Of a stretch of 64,000 nt of DNA, positions 1-9,500 are shown one piece after another. The translations under genes and the position numbers were made by a program. The first letter of the stretch is position 1, and each line of letters begins with the position of its first letter. The DNA comes from Streptomyces pyxinae (GTDB lineage: Bacteria > Actinomycetota > Actinomycetes > Streptomycetales > Streptomycetaceae): assembly GCF_024756275.1 (NCBI RefSeq), contig NZ_JANUGQ010000010.1, positions 166,212-230,211 of the forward strand. Direction: 5' to 3'. Below the pieces are notes generated by a model that searched no databases, was not told the DNA's origin, and worked only from the letters and a program-made list of their open reading frames with translations.

Positions 1-109
1 AGCCCGAACCCGCCCGCCCGGCCGGCCGGGAGTCCGGGGTGTCGGCCGCACCGGACCCCCGCCCGTCCGCCGCCTCCGGCGACCATCCCGAACGGAACCC
101 CCGCCACCC
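1..109. other. GC-rich leader before eccC
   Basis: This short stretch ahead of the eccC start holds no recognisable gene or clear promoter. It may be the tail of an intergenic region or of an upstream type VII secretion gene cut by the window edge. The sequence just before the GTG start of eccC has only a weak purine-rich motif (GGAACCC), so the eccC start could be coupled to an upstream reading frame not visible here. Confidence 0.4.
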
Positions 110-3100
110 GTGAGACTCTTCCTCAGCATCAGTCAGGGCACCGACCCGGCGACCGGCCGGGACGTGCTGGTCGACACCACCGCGAGCACCACCGCCGGGG
201 CCCTCGCCGCCCGGCTCGCGGGCCCCGCCGCCGGCGCCGAGCCGCCGGCCCTCTACGTCGGGGACCGCGAGATCGACCCCGCGCTGCCGCTCTCGGCGGC
301 CGGGGTGCGCGACGGCGTACGGATCGGCCTCGGCGGCCCGGCCCCCGGTGAGCCGCCCCGCTACGGCCCGGGCCGGGGCGGGCTGGCGCCGCCGTCCCGT
401 ACGCCGGACGGCGAGCAACTGCCGCGCGGCGCCGGAGTGGAGCTGCATGTCACCGGTGGCCGGGGGGCCGGCCGGGTGTGGCCGCTGGCGCCGGGCACCC
501 ACGCGGTCGGGCCGCTGCCCGGCAGCGCCGTGCCGCTGGCCGGCCGGGACGTGCCGGCCGCCGGTGTCCGGGTGGCGGTCCGGCCGGACGGCACCGTTCT
601 GGTGCACACCGGCGGCGATGCCAAGACCGCCCTCTCGGAGTTGCGGCAGCCGCCCGAGCGGCCGCGTGCCGACGCCACGCCGCTGCCGCCCCCGCCGCCG
701 CCCGAACTGCCGGACCCGGCCGAGGAGATCCTCGAACCGCTGCCGGCCGGCTGGCGGGAGTGGCCGGTGGGCGAGCAGCTGGTGCTGGGCGAGTTCCTGC
801 TGCGGATCACCGAGCCGACCGAGGCGGACGCCGCCGTGGCGGTCTCGGCCGATGGGGCCTTCCTGGACTTCAACCGGCCGCCCCGGATCGTGCCGCCGCT
901 GACGCCGGAGCGGTTCACGCTGCCGTCGCCGCCGCCCCCGCCGTCCAAGCGGCCGATCCCGCTGCTGGTGGTGGTGGCGCCGATGCTCTTCGGCATCACC
1001 ATGGTCCTGATCATGAAGTCGTACTTCTTTCTGATGTTCGCCTTCTTCAGTCCCTTCCTGGCCGTCGCCAACCATGTGTCCGGCCGGAAGAACGGCGAGC
1101 GCGAGTTCCGGGCGGCGGTGGCCAGTTACCGGTCCCGGCGCGCCTCGCTGGAGCGGGACGTGTACGAGAAGGTCGACCGGGAGCGGCGGCTGCGCACGAC
1201 CGGCGGCCCCGACCCGGCGGCGGCCGGGCTCTGGGCGGTCGGTCCGGGCACCCGGCTCTGGGAGCGCACCCGCGCCCACCCCGACCATCTGGCGCTGCGC
1301 ATCGGCACCGTGAGCCAGCCCTCGCTGCTGACCGTGGAGGACACCTCCCGGGAGGACAACCACCGGACGGTGAACTGGCGCATCCCGGACATGCCGGTCG
1401 GCGTCGACCTGGCCGGGGACGGTGTGGTGGGCATCGCGGGCGAGCAGAGCGCCGCGCGGTCCCTGGCGGCCTGGGCGGTGGCCCAGATGGCGATTCTGCA
1501 CAGCCCGCGCGAGGTGCGGATCACGGTCCTCACCGACCCGGCGGGCGCCCCGGCCTGGGAGTGGGTGCGCTGGCTGCCGCACGCCCGGCCGGGCCAGGGC
1601 GGGGTGGCCGCCGAGCGGGCGGGCGGTCCGGCCGTGACCTTGGGCAACGACCCGGAGACGGTGGCCAACCGGGTGCAGGAGCTGGTCTCCGCCGTACGCT
1701 CCCGGATGCGCTCCAAGCAGGCGGCGATGAGCGGCGCGCTGCTCACCGAACCCGACCTGGTGGTGGTGCTGGACGGCGCCCGGCGGCTGCGTGACGTGCC
1801 GGGTGTGGTGCAGGTGCTCAAGGAGGGCCCGGCGGTCCGGGTCTTCCTGATCTGTGTGGACCAGGAGGAGCGGATGCTCCCCGAGGAGTGCGCCTCGGTG
1901 TGCGCGGTGGGCGCGCGGGAGCTGACGCTGCGCCGGACCCGGAGCGCCGATCTGACCGGCATCCGCCCGGACCTGGTGGACGCCGAGTGGTGCGAGCGGA
2001 TCGGCCGGGCGCTGGCCCCGGTCCGGGACATCACCCCGGACGGCTCCGACGGCCTGCCCGACCGGGCGAGCCTGCTCCAGCTGCTGGACCTGGAGCCGCC
2101 GGTCCCGGCCGAGCTGGTGCGCCGCTGGAGCGGCCGGCCGGCGTCGACCGGCGCGCTGCTGGGCGTCGGCTACACCGGTCCTGTCGTCTTCGACCTGGTG
2201 AAGGACGGCCCGCACGCGCTGGTGGCGGGCACCACCGGCGCGGGCAAGTCCGAGCTGCTCCAGACCCTGGTGGCCTCGCTGGCGGCGGCCAACCGGCCGG
2301 ACGAGATGACCTTCGTCCTGGTCGACTACAAGGGCGGCAGCGCCTTCCGGGAGTGTGTCCAGCTGCCGCACGTGCTGGGCATGGTGACCGACCTGGACAG
2401 CCATCTGGTGGAGCGGGCGCTCACCTCGCTCAGCGCCGAACTGCTGCGCCGGGAACGGCTGCTGGCCGAGGCCGGGGCCAAGGACCACCCGGAGTACCGG
2501 GCGATGCGCCGCCGCGATCCCTCGCTGCCGCCGCTGCCCCGGCTGCTGCTGATCATCGACGAGTTCGCCACCCTCGCCCGGGACGTGCAGGAGTTCATCC
2601 CGGGTCTGGTCTCCATCGCCCAGCGCGGCCGGTCGCTCGGCATCCATCTGGTGCTGGCGACGCAGCGGCCGGCCGGTGTGGTCACCGCCGACATCCGGGC
2701 CAACACCAACCTCCGGATCGCCCTGCGGGTCACCGACGCGATGGACAGCCAGGACGTGCTGGAGGTCAATGACGCGGTGACCATCTCGGCGGCCACCCCG
2801 GGCCGGGCGCTGGCCCGGATCGGCCACCGCTCGGTGCTGCCGTTCCAGACCGCCTATGTCGGCGCCCCGCGCGAGGACACCACCACGGTGCGGCTCCCCG
2901 GCTCCGCCGAGGGCACGTTCTCCGGCGGTACGGGGGCGCCGGCGCCGCTGGGTAAGGTGCCCGCGCCGCGTGCCGAGGAGGAGGCCCCGATCTGGACCAG
3001 CGACGTCCACTGGTCGCTGCTGGGCCGGGCCGCCGCCGAGCCGGCGCCCGGGCAGGCCGCCGAGGACGAGGACGCCGGGCTGCCGGACGCGGAGGGGCCG

Positions 3101-4804
3101 ACCGACCTCACCGCCCTGGTGGCGGCGTTGCGGGAGGCCGCCGACGAGTTGTCGATCGAGCGGCAGCCCAGCCCGTGGCTGCCGCCGCTGCCGACCGCGC
3201 TGACCCTGGGCGACCTGCCCCGGCGCCCCGACCCGGGCGACGGCCGGCTGGCCCCGGTGGCCTGGGCGCTGGCGGACGTGCCGGGCGCCCAGCGCCAGGA
3301 GCCGATGGAGCTGGACCTCGCCCGCTTCGGGCACCTGTATGTCATCGGCACCCCGCGTTCCGGGCGTTCCCAGGTGCTGCGCACCATGGCCGGGGCGCTG
3401 GCCCGCCGGCACTCCTCGGCCGATGTGCACCTGTACGGGATCGACGCGGCGGGCGGCGCGCTCGCCGCGCTGACCGCGCTGCCGCACTGCGGTGCCGTGG
3501 TGCCGCGCGCCGACCTGGAGCGGCTGAACCGGCTGCTGGCCCGGCTGCTCGCGGAGATGGGCCGCCGTCAGGAGCTGCTGACCGGCCACGGGGTCGCCTC
3601 GCTCACCGAGCTGCGGGGGCTGCTGCCCGCCGCCGAGCGGCCCGCCCATCTGATGGTGCTGATCGACGGCTGGGACTCGCTGACCGCGCTGCTCCAGGAC
3701 CACGACGGCGGCCGGCCGGTGCAGGAGCTGACCGCGCTGATCCGGGAGGGCGCGCCGATGGGCATCCATGTGATCGCCACCTCGGAGCGGGCGCTGCTGG
3801 CCGGCAAGGTCGCCTCGCTCAACGACGAGCGGCTGCTGCTGCGGCTGACCGACCGGAACGAGTACATGCTGGCCGGCATCCAGGCCAGGCAGATCCCGGC
3901 CGTGGTGCCGCAGGGCCGGGGCTGGCGCGGCGGCAGCGCCACCGAGCTCCAGGTGGCGCTGGTCGGCGAGGAGGCGGCGGCCGGGTCCATCGCGTCCGGC
4001 CGGGACCAGGCCGAGGCGCTGCGCCGGATCGGTGAGGAGGCGGCCCGCCGGGACCGGGACCTGCCGGCCGCCCGGCGCCCGGCGAAGGTGCTCACCCTGC
4101 CCCGGCAGGTCTCCTTCACGGACGCGTACGAGAAGGTGCCCGCCGGTCAGCGGCGGCCGCTCTGGGGGCTGCTGGGCATCGGCGGCGACGATCTGGAGCC
4201 GCTGGGCGTGGACTTCGCGGCCGACTCGCCGTCGTTCCTGATCAGCGGTCCGCCCGGAGCCGGCCGGTCGACCGCGCTGGCGAGCCTGGCGGTGTCGCTG
4301 CTGGCCGGCGGCACCCGGGTGGTGGTGCTCACCCCGCGCGAGTCGCCGCTGCGCGGGCTGCGCCGCCATCCGCAGGCGGTGGTGCTGGAGTCGCCCGACC
4401 CGATGCCCGAGGAGGTCAGCGAGGCGCTCGCCGGGCCCGGCCCGGCCGTAGTGCTGGTGGACGACGCCGATCTGCTGGCGCAGTTGCCGGCCGCCGACTC
4501 GGTGCTGCGGGAGATCGCGGCGACCGGCCGGGACCGGGGCCTCGGGCTCGCGGTGGCGGCCACCGGCGAGACGCTGACCTCGGCCGGCATCGGCTGGCTG
4601 GGCCAGGTCCGGCGGGTGCGCAAGGGTGTGCTGCTGTCCCCGCAGTCGCCCACCGAGGGCGATCTGCTGGGCGTACGGCTGCCGTACGACCAGTTGCGTG
4701 GCCGGCCGGTGCCGGGGCGCGGGCTGACGGTGGACCCGGTGACGGGGCTGCTGGTGTCGGTGCTGATCCCGGAGACCGTGCTGCGCTCGGACGACGGGGC
4801 CTGA
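110..4804 (+). CDS. eccC: EccC-type type VII secretion ATPase (FtsK/SpoIIIE)
   Basis: Membrane-bound motor ATPase that recognises Esx-type substrates and powers type VII secretion. The 1,564-residue protein has a beta-grasp/FHA-like N-terminus (about 1-240), a pair of membrane helices near 281-322, and three FtsK/SpoIIIE ATPase modules. Module 1 has an intact Walker A (GTTGAGKS, 707-714) and Walker B with D817-E818. Modules 2 and 3 carry GRS instead of GKS (GTPRSGRS at 1080-1087, GPPGAGRS at 1380-1387), the degenerate state usual for the substrate-sensing ATPase domains of EccC. All three modules are in one chain rather than split as EccCa/EccCb. The neighbours are Esx-like and effector genes. 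The family call is firm; the FHA assignment of the N-terminus is inferred. Confidence 0.93.
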   Translation: MRLFLSISQGTDPATGRDVLVDTTASTTAGALAARLAGPAAGAEPPALYVGDREIDPALPLSAAGVRDGVRIGLGGPAPGEPPRYGPGRGGLAPPSRTPDGEQLPRGAGVELHVTGGRGAGRVWPLAPGTHAVGPLPGSAVPLAGRDVPAAGVRVAVRPDGTVLVHTGGDAKTALSELRQPPERPRADATPLPPPPPPELPDPAEEILEPLPAGWREWPVGEQLVLGEFLLRITEPTEADAAVAVSADGAFLDFNRPPRIVPPLTPERFTLPSPPPPPSKRPIPLLVVVAPMLFGITMVLIMKSYFFLMFAFFSPFLAVANHVSGRKNGEREFRAAVASYRSRRASLERDVYEKVDRERRLRTTGGPDPAAAGLWAVGPGTRLWERTRAHPDHLALRIGTVSQPSLLTVEDTSREDNHRTVNWRIPDMPVGVDLAGDGVVGIAGEQSAARSLAAWAVAQMAILHSPREVRITVLTDPAGAPAWEWVRWLPHARPGQGGVAAERAGGPAVTLGNDPETVANRVQELVSAVRSRMRSKQAAMSGALLTEPDLVVVLDGARRLRDVPGVVQVLKEGPAVRVFLICVDQEERMLPEECASVCAVGARELTLRRTRSADLTGIRPDLVDAEWCERIGRALAPVRDITPDGSDGLPDRASLLQLLDLEPPVPAELVRRWSGRPASTGALLGVGYTGPVVFDLVKDGPHALVAGTTGAGKSELLQTLVASLAAANRPDEMTFVLVDYKGGSAFRECVQLPHVLGMVTDLDSHLVERALTSLSAELLRRERLLAEAGAKDHPEYRAMRRRDPSLPPLPRLLLIIDEFATLARDVQEFIPGLVSIAQRGRSLGIHLVLATQRPAGVVTADIRANTNLRIALRVTDAMDSQDVLEVNDAVTISAATPGRALARIGHRSVLPFQTAYVGAPREDTTTVRLPGSAEGTFSGGTGAPAPLGKVPAPRAEEEAPIWTSDVHWSLLGRAAAEPAPGQAAEDEDAGLPDAEGPTDLTALVAALREAADELSIERQPSPWLPPLPTALTLGDLPRRPDPGDGRLAPVAWALADVPGAQRQEPMELDLARFGHLYVIGTPRSGRSQVLRTMAGALARRHSSADVHLYGIDAAGGALAALTALPHCGAVVPRADLERLNRLLARLLAEMGRRQELLTGHGVASLTELRGLLPAAERPAHLMVLIDGWDSLTALLQDHDGGRPVQELTALIREGAPMGIHVIATSERALLAGKVASLNDERLLLRLTDRNEYMLAGIQARQIPAVVPQGRGWRGGSATELQVALVGEEAAAGSIASGRDQAEALRRIGEEAARRDRDLPAARRPAKVLTLPRQVSFTDAYEKVPAGQRRPLWGLLGIGGDDLEPLGVDFAADSPSFLISGPPGAGRSTALASLAVSLLAGGTRVVVLTPRESPLRGLRRHPQAVVLESPDPMPEEVSEALAGPGPAVVLVDDADLLAQLPAADSVLREIAATGRDRGLGLAVAATGETLTSAGIGWLGQVRRVRKGVLLSPQSPTEGDLLGVRLPYDQLRGRPVPGRGLTVDPVTGLLVSVLIPETVLRSDDGA

Positions 4805-4825
4805 GCCGGACCCCGCCCCGGACAA

Positions 4826-4866
4826 CGACCGGGCCCCCGCCGTCGAGGACGGCGGGGGCCCGGTCG
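4826..4866. terminator. Bidirectional hairpin terminator
   Basis: A perfect 18-bp stem (left arm 4826-4843, right arm 4849-4866) with a 5-nt loop lies between the convergent ends of eccC and the esx-like gene. No T tract follows, which is usual for high-GC actinobacterial terminators. It probably serves both genes. Confidence 0.8.
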
Positions 4867-4906
4867 TACGCGGGGGCACTCGGCGGGGAGCACCCGGAAG
4901 GGGTGC

Positions 4907-5215
4907 TCAGTGAGCGTTGTTGGTGCTGGACGCGATGTCCGCGTCCATCTTCTCCACCGACTCCTTGATCTTGGTGAACTGGGTGGCGAAGCTGTTGATG
5001 GACTCCACCGCCTGCTGGAGCGAGGCGGTCAGCTTCTCGTAGGCCGCCTTCATCGCCGGGCTGCTCTGCTGCATGAACAGGCCGTTGTCGAGCAGGCCCT
5101 CGACGGAGGTCTTGGTGGAGAGCAGGTGCGGGTTGATGTCCCGGACGGCCTGGTTCATGGTGTTGGAGACCCGCATGATCTCGTTGTAGTCGATATTGAT
5201 GTTGCCGGCGGGCAT
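4907..5215 (-). CDS. Esx/WXG100-like small secreted protein lacking Trp
   Basis: A 102-residue all-helical protein of the size expected for ESAT-6/WXG100 substrates, next to eccC, with an AGAGGAG ribosome site. Helix 1 (about 9-45) and helix 2 (about 52-95) would form the usual hairpin. The turn, where W-x-G is expected, reads DNGLFMQQSSP, and the protein has no tryptophan at all. No canonical C-terminal YxxxD/E export motif is seen. It lies 105 nt downstream of the 330-residue partner gene on the same strand, probably in one transcript, so the two may be co-exported as a heterodimer. Fold and context support the Esx call; absence of both hallmark motifs makes it atypical. Confidence 0.72.
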   Translation of the reverse strand: MPAGNINIDYNEIMRVSNTMNQAVRDINPHLLSTKTSVEGLLDNGLFMQQSSPAMKAAYEKLTASLQQAVESINSFATQFTKIKESVEKMDADIASSTNNAH

Positions 5216-5320
5216 GGATCGCTCCTCTGGGTGGTGTCTTCTTCGTACGGAAGGGTGCGGGAGGCGTACGGTCGCGCACGGCTCCGCACCCCGGGGTGGT
5301 GGTCAGGGGTCCGGCTCGGG

Positions 5321-6313
5321 TCAGTCGTCGTCCGACTTCTTCGTCCAGCCGGAGTTGTCGTCGGCGGAGTCGCTGGTCCACTCCTCGGTGCGGCCGTTGG
5401 TCACCACCTTCTTGGTGCCGCTGCCGTCCTCCTTGACCTCGATCGTGGTCACGACCTCGTTGCCGTTGAGGTCGGCCGAGGTGGTGGAGGTGCCCTTCAC
5501 CTTCTCCGGGTTGCCGTCGTCGTCGTAACCGTCGGTGGTGTAGGTGGTGGTGGTGTCCCGGTGACCGGTGGTGGTGTTGTAGACCGAGTCGCTGGTGCCC
5601 TTGGTGGTGGACTCCTTGCCCTCGGTGTCCTTGGTGACGCTGGTGAAGTCGTCCTTGGTCGTCTTGGTGTCACCCGACTCGGTGGTGTTCGAGGTGCCGT
5701 TGGTCGTGGTGACGTTGCCGTAGACGTCGGTGGCGGACGAGTCGTAGGTGCCGTCGGCGTGGTAGTTGGTGACGTCCTTGCTGGTCATCCCGGAGCTGGT
5801 GCGGATCTCCGTGGTGATCTTGGTGGGTTTGCCGTCCGGGCCGTACTCGTAGGTCGTGGTCGTGGAGTTGCCGTGGCCGTCCGAGGTGGTCCAGGTGGTG
5901 GGGCGGTCGCCCTCCGGCGGCTTGGGCGCGTGCGGGTCGTTGGGGTCGACATTGCCCTTCGCCACCTGCTCCTGCCACTTGTCCCAGATGTCCTTCTGGG
6001 TGGTGTACAGATCCGCGGCGAGCGACGCCTCCTGCTTGCTGGCCTCCCCGGCCAGCCGGAAGTCCCAGTCCGCCCAGCCCCGGGCGACGCCCTCGTAGAG
6101 ACTGCCCAGCTTCTCCAGCTTCTCCTCGGAGCGCTTGAACGAGCTCTTCCAGGTCGTGTAGTAGCTGCGGATCGCGGTCGCCACGCCGTAGCCGACCTCC
6201 GCCGACGAGTAGTCGTGCTTGCCGTTACGGGCCTGCTCCACCTGCCCCTTGAGCGTGCGCGCCTTCTGCGCCACCTGGTTGAGCAACTCGTAATCGACGA
6301 CGATGTCAGGCAC
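5321..6313 (-). CDS. Esx-like helical protein with Thr-rich repeat tail
   Basis: A 330-residue protein with a GTG start and a strong GGAGGAG ribosome site. Residues 1-130 are helical and heptad-rich, with a turn containing TTWKSSF, resembling a WXG100/LXG-type secretion domain. The rest (about 140-330) is hydrophilic, rich in Thr, Ser, Gly, Asp and Lys, and built from irregular beta-strand repeats with segments such as YGPDGKPTKITT and YGNVTTTNGT. This resembles the extended YD-like tails of secreted proteins. It is followed by the small Esx-like gene and is divergent from the giant effector. It is likely a secreted substrate or partner; no enzymatic motif is visible. It has no exact family that I recognise. 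Confidence 0.65.
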   Translation of the reverse strand: MPDIVVDYELLNQVAQKARTLKGQVEQARNGKHDYSSAEVGYGVATAIRSYYTTWKSSFKRSEEKLEKLGSLYEGVARGWADWDFRLAGEASKQEASLAADLYTTQKDIWDKWQEQVAKGNVDPNDPHAPKPPEGDRPTTWTTSDGHGNSTTTTYEYGPDGKPTKITTEIRTSSGMTSKDVTNYHADGTYDSSATDVYGNVTTTNGTSNTTESGDTKTTKDDFTSVTKDTEGKESTTKGTSDSVYNTTTGHRDTTTTYTTDGYDDDGNPEKVKGTSTTSADLNGNEVVTTIEVKEDGSGTKKVVTNGRTEEWTSDSADDNSGWTKKSDDD

Positions 6314-6415
6314 GGCACTCCTCCGCGGGGGGTAGCGAACAATGGTTCAACTGTGCAACGCAGCCGGCCGCCGAACGGTTCACGAAAACGCCGCGACCTG
6401 GCATGTTGTGATGTC

Positions 6416-6430
6416 GTTCACAGAGTGAAC
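6416..6430. promoter_or_regulatory. Inverted repeat in divergent effector promoter
   Basis: The sequence GTTCACAGAGTGAAC is a perfect 6-bp inverted repeat with a 3-bp spacer. It lies in the 286-bp region between the divergent starts of the 330-residue gene (6313) and the giant effector (6600). Related half sites (GGTTCAAC near 6350, GGTTCACG near 6378) lie upstream. It is a candidate operator for a regulator shared by both transcripts; the regulator is unknown. Confidence 0.45.
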
Positions 6431-6599
6431 CACCGGCCCGCCGGGATGCGTTCCTCCAGTGGGGCTGCCGGAGGCAGGCCGTCCGCCGGAGGCGGGTCAG
6501 TCCGCCCGGAGCGGCGGCCGGCACCAGGAACACGCGGCAGGAACACGCGTGTACGGCTCGCGCCGCACACGCATCGAGCAAGGGCAAGGGAGACGACAG

Positions 6600-9500
6600 G
6601 TGGCACGTCCCGGTGACTGGAGCGCCCTCGGCCTCGGCGGCGACCCGACGCCGGGCGACGCCTCGGTGATCAACGGCATCGCCGACGCCATGCGCGACCT
6701 GGCCTCCTCCGCGGCCACCGTCAACACCGGGCTGCGCGAGCTCCAGAACACCGCCGGGGACGGCCAGCGGTTCATCGGCAAGACCGCCGACGCGCTGCGC
6801 GACCAAGTGGACGACCATCTCCACAAGTTCGTGGGGCGGGTGGAGGAGTCCTTCCACATCGCGGAGGGCGCGCTGCGCACCTACGCCACCGCCGTCACCA
6901 ACGCCCAGGCCGAGGCCGACCAGGCGCTGAGCTCCATTCAGGGGCTGTCCGACGACGACCCCGGCCGCGAGACGATGAAGCAGCGCGCCAGTGACGCCAA
7001 GTCGGATCTGGAGACGGCGGCCACCAACCTCCGCAGCTCGCTGAGCCACGCCGGCAGTCTGATGGTCCAGCCGGTGAGCGACTGCGATCTGTTCTGGGAG
7101 GCGTTCCAGTGGCTGACGATCATCATCTCGGTGATCGCGGTCTTCACCGGCGGCATCCTCGGCATCATCGCCTGGGGCATGAACGCCGCCCTGCTCATCA
7201 AGACCATCGTGGACTTCAGCCAGGGCAAGGCCAGCGGCCTCGAACTGGGCCTCGCCTTCCTCGGGGTGCTCTTCCCCAGCACCAAGGGCATCAACGTCGG
7301 CCAGCTGATCAAGGGGCTGGGCAACACCCTCAAGACCGGGATCGGGAGTCTCTCGGCCGGCGGCAAGGCGCTCTCCCTCCAGGCCGGGAACATCGCCCGG
7401 CTGACCGGTCTGCCGAAGATCGTCATCGTGCCGGTGGTCGCGGGCGCCAAGGTCGGAGCCTCGTTCCGGAGCGGCTTCGACGACCTGGTGCGGCTGGTCG
7501 GTGACGACTGGGCCCGGGTGACCGGGAACGTCACCGGCACCTGGGGCAAGGTCGGCGCCTACGGACTGGTCACCATCGAGCGGATGGGCCGGTTCACGGT
7601 CGCGGCCCTGGTCCCGCTGAACGCGACGGAGATCGGTGTGCTCGGCTTCGGGGGCGCGGCCCGGCTCGCCTTCGGTGAGCGGGTGCTCGGCATCCCGCAC
7701 CCCCAGCTGCACGAGCTGCTGGTCAACGCGGGACGCACCGACAGCATTCTGCGCGGCGGGTCCCCGGCCACCCACATCACCCCGGGCACGCTGGTCCCGG
7801 TGCCCCGGGTCAGCCCGGCCGGTGTGCACTTCGCCCCCGGCTTCACCGCCGGTGTCCCGCCGCTGACCGCCTTCCGGCCCGGCACCGCCGGGTTCGGCGG
7901 GCTGACCGACCTGTTCCACCTCTCGATGACCAGGCTGCCGACCGTCGACCTCGGTGCGCTGGGCTTCGGCGGGCTGCGCGCGCTGCCCGCTCCGGGCGCG
8001 GGTCTGGGGCCGGGCGCCCATCTGGTGCCCGGCGCGATCGGAGCCGTACCGCCGGTCGGCCAGGTGAGCCTGCCACCGGGCGTGATGGGGGCCGTACCGC
8101 CGGTGGGCCAGGTGAGCCTGCCGCCGGGCATGGTCGGAGCCGTACCGCCGGTGAGTCAGGTGAGCCTGCCGCCGGGCATGGTCGGAGCCGTACCGCCGGT
8201 GGGCCAGATGCACCTGCCGCCGGGCACGGTCGGGCTGACCGCCAACCCGGTGTCGGTGCCGGGGCTGACGCACTTCGGCGGGCTCACCCCGGCGCCCGCG
8301 CTGGTGACGCCGCCGGTGCCGCACGGGATGACGGTGGGCGCGGGCGGGCTGACCCTGCCGGCCACGCACGGGCTCGGCACCTCCGGGCCCGGGACGCACG
8401 GCGCGGTGGACCTGCTGCACCAGACCGACCTGGCGGCGGGTCAGGTACGGCTGGACAGCAATCTGCTGCTGCCCGGCCACACCGCCGTCGATCTGCTCAG
8501 TGACGCCCGCGGCGCGGGCCCGGTCGGCCATCTCGCCCCGGACGTGGACCTGGGTCTGCACACCGGTACGGCGCACACCGCGCATGTCCCGGCCGTCGGG
8601 ATGGGCGACGGCGTGGCGCTGGCCCGGGGCGCGGTCGGGTACGCCGAGGACCTCAACGACCTGACCATCGGTGAGCTGCACGCGCTGGCCGTCGGCGACG
8701 TGGCGGTGACCGGCATCCGGGCGGACGGCATCTCGCTGCGGATCGGTGACACCCCGGCGCGGACCATCGACGCCCACACGGTGGCCGCCACCGCGCCGGT
8801 CGGCCCGGCTCCGGTGAGCCACCTGCCGGGGACGGGCGCCGCCGCGCACGCGCCCGGCACCGGGGCCGTGACGCACGTCCCGGGCGGGGTCCCGGAGACG
8901 GGCGCCCTCCAGGTGCCCGGCACCGGCTCCGCCGGCCTCCCCGGTTCGAAGGCGCTGCACGTGCCGGAGGCCGGCCCCGGCTCGGCCGGCGTCGGTACGG
9001 GAGCCCTGCACGTACCGGAGACCGGCGCCGTGCAGCTGCCGGTCCCGGGCACCGGCCACGTACCGTCGGTCGCCCCGCACCCGCCCGCCGCCGCGTCCGG
9101 CCCCACCCCGGCCCCGGCCGTCCCCGGCGCCGGACAGGCCGTCACCAAGGCCCCGGTGCCGGGCGGCACCCACGGGGTGCCCGCGCCGGGCCGCTCCGGA
9201 GTTCCGGTCCCGGAGCGGCCCGGGGCCGCGGCTCCCGGCACCGGCGACCGGGCGGTGACCCCCGCGCCGGCCGCCGCCACCCCGGCACCGCCCGCGCTCT
9301 CCCCGAAGGAGCTGGCCCTCGGTCTGCTGCGCGGCGACAACCCGCCGGCCCCGGTGCCCGCCGGGCAGAGCGCCCGCGCCGGGGACGTCTCCGGGGTCTC
9401 GGCCCGGCCCGCGCTGGACAGCTCCGGCGGCGGGCACGGCGCGGCGGCCCATGACGCCCTGGACCTGGTGGCCCGGCCCGGCCGCGCCGCCGACACCGGC

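Noticed and set aside
6416..6430. BldD-binding site
   Set aside because: The repeat lacks the AC..GT spacing of the BldD consensus, so only a generic inverted repeat is reported.
4910..6616. A 568-codon plus-strand frame opposite the Esx pair
   Set aside because: Low-complexity Val/Gly/Arg shadow; both minus-strand genes have strong ribosome sites and helical protein character.
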